A stretch of 64,000 nucleotides of DNA from CAWIUB01 sp963839175 (GTDB taxonomy: Bacteria; Actinomycetota; Actinomycetes; Mycobacteriales; Jatrophihabitantaceae). A program made the position numbers and the translations under genes. The notes below the pieces were generated by a model. The model did not search any database, was not told the origin of the DNA, and was given only the letters and a program-made list of their open reading frames with translations. Shown piece by piece: positions 59,856 through 64,000 of the stretch. The first letter of the stretch is position 1, and every line of letters starts with the position of its first letter. The DNA lies in the NCBI GenBank assembly GCA_963839175.1, contig CAWIUB010000035.1, positions 1 to 64,000 of the forward strand. The letters run 5' to 3'.

Positions 59856-62012
59856 ATGAACCACGACGAGCTCGACCAGCGGGTGCGGACGGCCCTGGCC
59901 GCGCTGAAGCCCGCCGCGAGCCCGCCCCCCGAAGCCCTGCTCGCGCTCTTCGACGCGATGGCCGGCAGCCGCCAGCTCGATATTCACGCGCGACGGATGC
60001 GCGAGCGCGGCCAGGGGTTCTACACGATCAGCTCGGCGGGTCACGAGTCCAATGCGATCGTCGCAACCGCCCTACGGGTGAGCGACCCCGCACTGCTGCA
60101 CTACCGCTCGGGCGCCTTCTATCTGGCCAGGTCGCTGGCCGCCGGCCGCAAACTCGAGGACGGTTTGCGCGACGTGCTGCTCGGCATGGTCGGCGCGGTG
60201 GCCGATCCGGCGAGCGGCGGGCGGCACAAAGTCTTCGGCCACCCCGACCTGGCGGTGATCCCGCAGACCTCGACGATCGCCTCGCACCTGCCGCGCGCGG
60301 TCGGTGTGGCGTTCGCCATCGACCGGGCCCGTCGATTCGGCGTGCCAACGCGATGGCCACGTGACGCGATCACCGTGTGCAGCTTCGGGGACGCGTCGCT
60401 AAACCACTCGACCGCAGTCGGTGCGCTGAACACCGCCGGCTACTGCATCCAGCTCGGCCTGGGCCTGCCGCTGCTGCTGGTCTGCGAAGACAACGGGCTG
60501 GGCATCTCGGTATCGACGCCGCGCGGCTGGGTCGCCGAGATCGCCAGGCGGCCCGGCATCCAGTACCTGGCCGTCGACGGCGAAGACACCGAGCTCGTCC
60601 AGCTCGCCGTCAAGGAGACCGCGGAGACCATCCGGTCGACCCGACAGCCCGCGCTGCTGCACCTGCGCACGGTGCGCTACCTCGGTCACGCCGGGAGCGA
60701 CGTGGAGAGCGGCTATCGGACGACCGGGGCGATCAGCGCCGACCTGGCCCGGGATCCGCTGCTTGCGCTCGCGCGGCGCATCGGCACGGCAGACCTGGCC
60801 ACCCGATACGACGAGATCGGCCAGCTCGTCGCCGTCATCGCCGACGCGCTGCTGAACACGCCGACGCTCGAGTCGGTTCAGCAGATCGTCGAACCGCTCG
60901 CGCCGAGCCGTCCCGATGAGATCGCAGCGGAGGCCCGCCGCACGGCCGCCCCCGAGGTTCGCGCGCGCGTCTTCGGCAGACAGCTGCCGGAGCTGGCCGG
61001 TCCACTGACCCTTGCGCAGAGCATCAACGCCGCGCTCGTCGACGCGATGGCTGCCCGGAACGAGATGCTCGTCTTCGGTGAGGACGTCGGGCGCAAGGGC
61101 GGCGTGTACGGGATCACCCGCGGCCTGCAGCAGACGTTCCGCGCATCCCGGGTGTTCGACACGCTGCTCGACGAGCAGGCCGTCTTGGGCCTGGGGCTCG
61201 GCTGCGGGGTGAGCGGGCTGCTGCCGGTTCCGGAGATCCAATACCTCGCCTACCTGCACAACGCGGAGGACCAGCTGCGCGGTGAGGCTGCCAGCCTGCG
61301 GTTCTTCGCCAACGGCACGTTCAGCAACCCGATGGTCGTGCGCATCGCCGGGCTTGCCTACCAGAAGGGCTTCGGCGGTCACTTCCACAACGACAACGCG
61401 GTCGCCGTGCTCCGCGACGTCCCCGGCCTGGTCGTCGCCGTGCCGTCCCGCCCCGAGGACGCCGGCCCGATGCTGCGCACCCTGCTGGCAGCCGCGGTCA
61501 CCGACGGCCAGGTCAGCGTCTTCCTGGAGCCGATCGCCCTGTACCACGAGCGCGATCTGTACTACCCGGGCGACCGGGGCTGGCTGGGCAGCTACCCCTC
61601 CGCCGACGTCCACCTCCCGATCGGCCGCGCCCGCACCTACGGGGACGGCGGTGACCTCACCATCCTCACATTCGGCAACGGCCTGCGGATGAGCCTGCGC
61701 GTTGGCGCCCGGCTCGCGGCCACCGGAATTGCCGCGCGGGTCGTCGATCTGCGCTGGATAGCGCCGTTGCCGGTCGAGGACATGCTGCGCGAGGCCGCTG
61801 CGACGGGCCAGGTTGTGATCGCCGATGAGACACGGCACAACGCCGGTGTCGGCGAGGGCGTGATCGCGGTGCTGGTCGAGAACGGGTTCGGCGGCCGAAT
61901 CGCCCGGGTGTCGAGCGTCGACAGCTACGTCCCGTTGGGCGACGCCGCAAACCTGGTCCTGCTCAGCGAGAACGACATCGAACAGGCCGCTCGCCGCATG
62001 GTCAGCCGATGA
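59856..62012 (+). CDS. Fused alpha-beta E1 component, 2-oxoacid dehydrogenase type
   Basis: The 718-residue thiamine-diphosphate enzyme fuses an E1 alpha half (to about 370, with GHESNAIVATAL, the ThDP motif VCSFGDASLNHSTAVGAL and LLVCEDNGLGIS) to an E1 beta half (LTLAQSINAALVDAMAARNE, FGEDVGRKGGVYG, FGGHFHNDNAVAVLRDVPGL). It resembles branched-chain or pyruvate dehydrogenase E1. No E2 or E3 gene is adjacent. GGAG precedes ATG 59856. Confidence 0.9.
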   Translation: MNHDELDQRVRTALAALKPAASPPPEALLALFDAMAGSRQLDIHARRMRERGQGFYTISSAGHESNAIVATALRVSDPALLHYRSGAFYLARSLAAGRKLEDGLRDVLLGMVGAVADPASGGRHKVFGHPDLAVIPQTSTIASHLPRAVGVAFAIDRARRFGVPTRWPRDAITVCSFGDASLNHSTAVGALNTAGYCIQLGLGLPLLLVCEDNGLGISVSTPRGWVAEIARRPGIQYLAVDGEDTELVQLAVKETAETIRSTRQPALLHLRTVRYLGHAGSDVESGYRTTGAISADLARDPLLALARRIGTADLATRYDEIGQLVAVIADALLNTPTLESVQQIVEPLAPSRPDEIAAEARRTAAPEVRARVFGRQLPELAGPLTLAQSINAALVDAMAARNEMLVFGEDVGRKGGVYGITRGLQQTFRASRVFDTLLDEQAVLGLGLGCGVSGLLPVPEIQYLAYLHNAEDQLRGEAASLRFFANGTFSNPMVVRIAGLAYQKGFGGHFHNDNAVAVLRDVPGLVVAVPSRPEDAGPMLRTLLAAAVTDGQVSVFLEPIALYHERDLYYPGDRGWLGSYPSADVHLPIGRARTYGDGGDLTILTFGNGLRMSLRVGARLAATGIAARVVDLRWIAPLPVEDMLREAAATGQVVIADETRHNAGVGEGVIAVLVENGFGGRIARVSSVDSYVPLGDAANLVLLSENDIEQAARRMVSR

Positions 62013-62850
62013 AGTCCATCAGCAACCGGTTCAGCGAATCGCCGGCGTGCACCGGCACCCAGTGGTCGCAGGCGACCCGCTCGTAACGCCAGGGACCGTC
62101 GACGTAGTCGCCCGAGCGCGCCATCTGCGGTTCGCCAAGGAACTGGTCGGCCGACGACCAGACGCCCATCGTCGGGCAGCGGACCGGACGCCCCGGCGGC
62201 GGATCGGCCAGCACGTACCGCTCGGCGCGGATGTTCGCCCGATACCAGTTGAGGGCCGCGGTCAGCGCGCCCGGTCGGGACAGCTCGTCGATCTGCCGTT
62301 CGCAGTCGGCGTTCTCGCCTCGCTCGGCGCCGCCCCAGGCCCACTCGCGGAAGAACGTCCAGTCGTCCCGCGGCAGGACGTCCTCGGCCACGCCGGGGAA
62401 CAGGAACCACAGCATGTACCAGGACATCCGGTGTTGCTGCATGCCAGCGCGGACGTTCGCGTCGGGATGGCCCACCGACACGGCCACGAGTCGCTCGACC
62501 CGCTCGGGCCGGCGCAGTGCCACCTGCCAGGCCAAGCCCGCTCCCCAGTCGTGCCCGACCACGGCGGCACGCTCGATGCCAGCTTCGTCCAGCACGGCGA
62601 GGACGTCCCCGACGAGCAGCGGCATGCGATACGCCTCGACATCGACCGGCCGGTCCGACGCCCCGAAGCCGCGTAGGTCCGGTGCCAGCACCCGATGACC
62701 CGCCGCGGCGAGGGCCCCGACCTGATGCCGCCACAGCCGCCACGAGTCGGGGAAACCGTGCAGCAGGATCACCGGCGGACCGTCGCCGGCCTGCGCCAGA
62801 TTGAGCCGTACGTCGCCGGAGCGGACTTCGCGTTCGACGACGGCTATCAC
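62002..62850 (-). CDS. Alpha/beta hydrolase, epoxide-hydrolase type
   Basis: The 282-residue protein has LLHGFPDSWRLWRHQV (oxyanion HGFP), the nucleophile Asp in VVGHDWGAGLAWQVA and the catalytic His in VACDHWVPVHAG. This is the soluble epoxide hydrolase/haloalkane dehalogenase group. GTG 62850. Its end overlaps the convergent E1 gene by 11 bases; it follows the SDR gene by 5 bases and is likely co-transcribed. Confidence 0.9.
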   Translation of the reverse strand: MIAVVEREVRSGDVRLNLAQAGDGPPVILLHGFPDSWRLWRHQVGALAAAGHRVLAPDLRGFGASDRPVDVEAYRMPLLVGDVLAVLDEAGIERAAVVGHDWGAGLAWQVALRRPERVERLVAVSVGHPDANVRAGMQQHRMSWYMLWFLFPGVAEDVLPRDDWTFFREWAWGGAERGENADCERQIDELSRPGALTAALNWYRANIRAERYVLADPPPGRPVRCPTMGVWSSADQFLGEPQMARSGDYVDGPWRYERVACDHWVPVHAGDSLNRLLMDFIG

Positions 62851-62855
62851 GGGGA

Positions 62856-63620
62856 TCAGTTGGCCTGTGTGGTGGGACGAATCAGCACCTCGTTGATCGC
62901 GACCTCGCGACTGCGGGTGACGATGTAGCCGACGGCGTCCGCGATGTCCTCGGCCCGCAGCCGCACGGTGTCGGCGAACCGGGCCTGGCTCTGCTCGCGG
63001 ATCTCGGGGCGCAGATGTGTCGTGAGTTCCGTGTCGACCGCGCCCGGCTCGACCAGCGAGACCCGCACGTAACGCTGGGTGATCTCCTGGCGCAGCGACT
63101 CGGAGAATGCGCCGACGCCCCACTTGGTCGCGTTGTACACGCCGCTGCCGAGCCGAACCTGCCGGCCGGCGATCGAGCTGATGTTGACCAGATCGGCCAC
63201 CCGACGCGGCGAGTCCTGCGCCGCCGCGAGCAGGTGCGGCACGGCGGCGTGTGTGACGTAAAGCAACGCGCGCAGGTTGATCGCGATCATCCGGTCCCAC
63301 TCGTCAGTGGGCGCGTCGAGGATGGGACCGAGCAGCATCACCCCGGCGTTGTTGACGACGGTGTCCAGCCGGCCGAACTCCGTCACCGTCTCCTCGACCG
63401 CAGCCCCCGCGAGATCCTGGTCGGTGATGTCGGCCTGAATGGTGAGCACCCGCACCCCGCCGCGACCCAGCTGGTCGGCCAGCTCCTCCAGCCGGTCCTT
63501 GCGCCGGGCGACCACCGCGACCGACGCACCGTGCCCGGCCAGCACCCGCGCCGTCGCTTCGCCGATGCCGCTGCTCGCCCCGGTGACCAGCGCGACCGTC
63601 CCGTCCAACCGCTCTGTCAC
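62856..63620 (-). CDS. SDR-family oxidoreductase
   Basis: The 254-residue protein has VTGASSGIGEATARVLAGHG, VVNNAGVMLLG, catalytic Ser in NISSIAGRQ and YNATKWG (Tyr, Lys). GGGAG lies 7 bases before GTG 63620, which decides it over the longer frame. Probably NADP-dependent; substrate unknown. Confidence 0.92.
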   Translation of the reverse strand: MTERLDGTVALVTGASSGIGEATARVLAGHGASVAVVARRKDRLEELADQLGRGGVRVLTIQADITDQDLAGAAVEETVTEFGRLDTVVNNAGVMLLGPILDAPTDEWDRMIAINLRALLYVTHAAVPHLLAAAQDSPRRVADLVNISSIAGRQVRLGSGVYNATKWGVGAFSESLRQEITQRYVRVSLVEPGAVDTELTTHLRPEIREQSQARFADTVRLRAEDIADAVGYIVTRSREVAINEVLIRPTTQAN

Positions 63621-63755
63621 GTCCGGGCTCCCTCTGTCGTCCGCGCCCGTCAGACGGTACGGGCAGCTCGCTTGAAACGATCCGGTTATCGTCATAGTAA
63701 GGATGGTGTCGGCGCGGTGCCGCCGGACGCGCAATCCGTGGAGAGGCGGTAACCG

Positions 63756-63911
63756 ATGCTCACGTTCTTCCTCTTTCTCATCCTCGCCTGGTTTGTCCTG
63801 GGTCTGATCGGTTTCGTGGTCAAGGGCCTGTTCTGGCTATTCCTCATCGCCTGCGTGCTATTCGTGCTCACCCTCATCTTCGGTGGTTCACGTTCCCGCT
63901 CCGGCAGCTAG
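63756..63911 (+). CDS. Small membrane protein, 51 residues
   Basis: GGAGAGG about 9 bases upstream marks the start. The product MLTFFLFLILAWFVLGLIGF, then VVKGLFWLFLIACVLFVLTL and a short basic-Ser tail, has two hydrophobic stretches, so it is a membrane hairpin. Similar short proteins are common in actinobacteria. Function unknown. Confidence 0.8.
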   Translation: MLTFFLFLILAWFVLGLIGFVVKGLFWLFLIACVLFVLTLIFGGSRSRSGS

Positions 63912-63917
63912 CCGGAC

Positions 63918-64000
63918 TCACCGCAGCCCGCCACGGCTGCGGTACGGCGCCAGCCACTCGTCGATGTCGCGCAACGGCTCGAGACGCAAGCGGTAGATGC
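63918..64000 (-). CDS. C-terminal end of an ArsR-like regulator (partial)
   Basis: The frame running in from the window edge ends RLEPLRDIDEWLAPYRSRGG-LR. A Leu-xx-Asp-xx-Trp-Leu-xx-Tyr-Arg tail is typical of ArsR-family regulators that precede SRPBCC genes. Only 26 residues are visible, so this is tentative. Confidence 0.5.
   Translation of the reverse strand, partial: IYRLRLEPLRDIDEWLAPYRSRGGLR

Overview
The window looks like chromosome of a high-GC actinobacterium: it has strong G/C third-position bias, many GTG starts, DUF222/13E12-type HNH genes, DUF3618, DUF2017 and NamH-type genes, and the CysO-CysM-Mec sulfur genes. The run at 39-51 kb (rdgB, rph, MBL hydrolase, murI, rhomboid, cysM, cysO, mec, DUF2017, clpS, pncB) follows the order I know from the Mycobacterium tuberculosis Rv1330-Rv1341 region. 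The species cannot be named from sequence alone; a Frankiales/Mycobacteriales-grade actinomycete is plausible.

Layout. 0-7 kb: MFS exporter, HIT hydrolase, an intact DUF222-HNH gene, relics of a methyltransferase and an MFS gene, a PEBP protein, and a 163-bp MITE-like element. 7-11 kb: a prenyl-reductase, UbiE-type methyltransferase, membrane protein and flavodoxin group that suggests isoprenoid-quinone or prenyl-lipid modification. 11-14 kb: a PIN toxin-antitoxin pair, a CIRCE-controlled Hsp20 gene and a LigD-type ligase without polymerase domain. 14-22.5 kb: an aminotransferase, an amidohydrolase and a five-gene gamma-glutamylation catabolic operon (C26 hydrolase, GntR regulator, glutamine-synthetase-like ligase, aldehyde dehydrogenase, SDR). 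22.5-33.3 kb: an accessory stretch starting at a tRNA gene with anticodon UAG. It holds four more toxin-antitoxin modules, a NamH-type muramic acid hydroxylase, and a cassette of a TPR-CHAT protease-like protein, a subtilisin-like protease, an ECF sigma factor and a small beta-domain protein. 33-38.5 kb: a dimethylglycine/sarcosine dehydrogenase-like enzyme, a small-molecule kinase and an APC permease. 38.5-52 kb: the conserved housekeeping block, including cysteine synthesis on a carrier protein and NAD salvage. 52-54 kb: cytochrome oxidase subunit I. 54-58.5 kb: a decayed zone with glycosyltransferase fragments, a frameshifted second DUF222-HNH gene and a serine-recombinase relic in a more A/T-rich patch. 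58.9-64 kb: XRE regulator, fused 2-oxoacid dehydrogenase E1, alpha/beta hydrolase, SDR, a small membrane protein and the end of an ArsR-like gene.

The most interesting unit is 26.6-31.9 kb. It pairs two predicted proteases (CHAT and S8) with an ECF sigma factor, and toxin-antitoxin modules sit on both sides. Also notable are long perfect intergenic hairpins placed just after stop codons, a VapB-like antitoxin that appears to have only an ATA start codon, a short-variable-loop tRNA with anticodon UAG, and a junction where two convergent genes have both lost their 3' ends.
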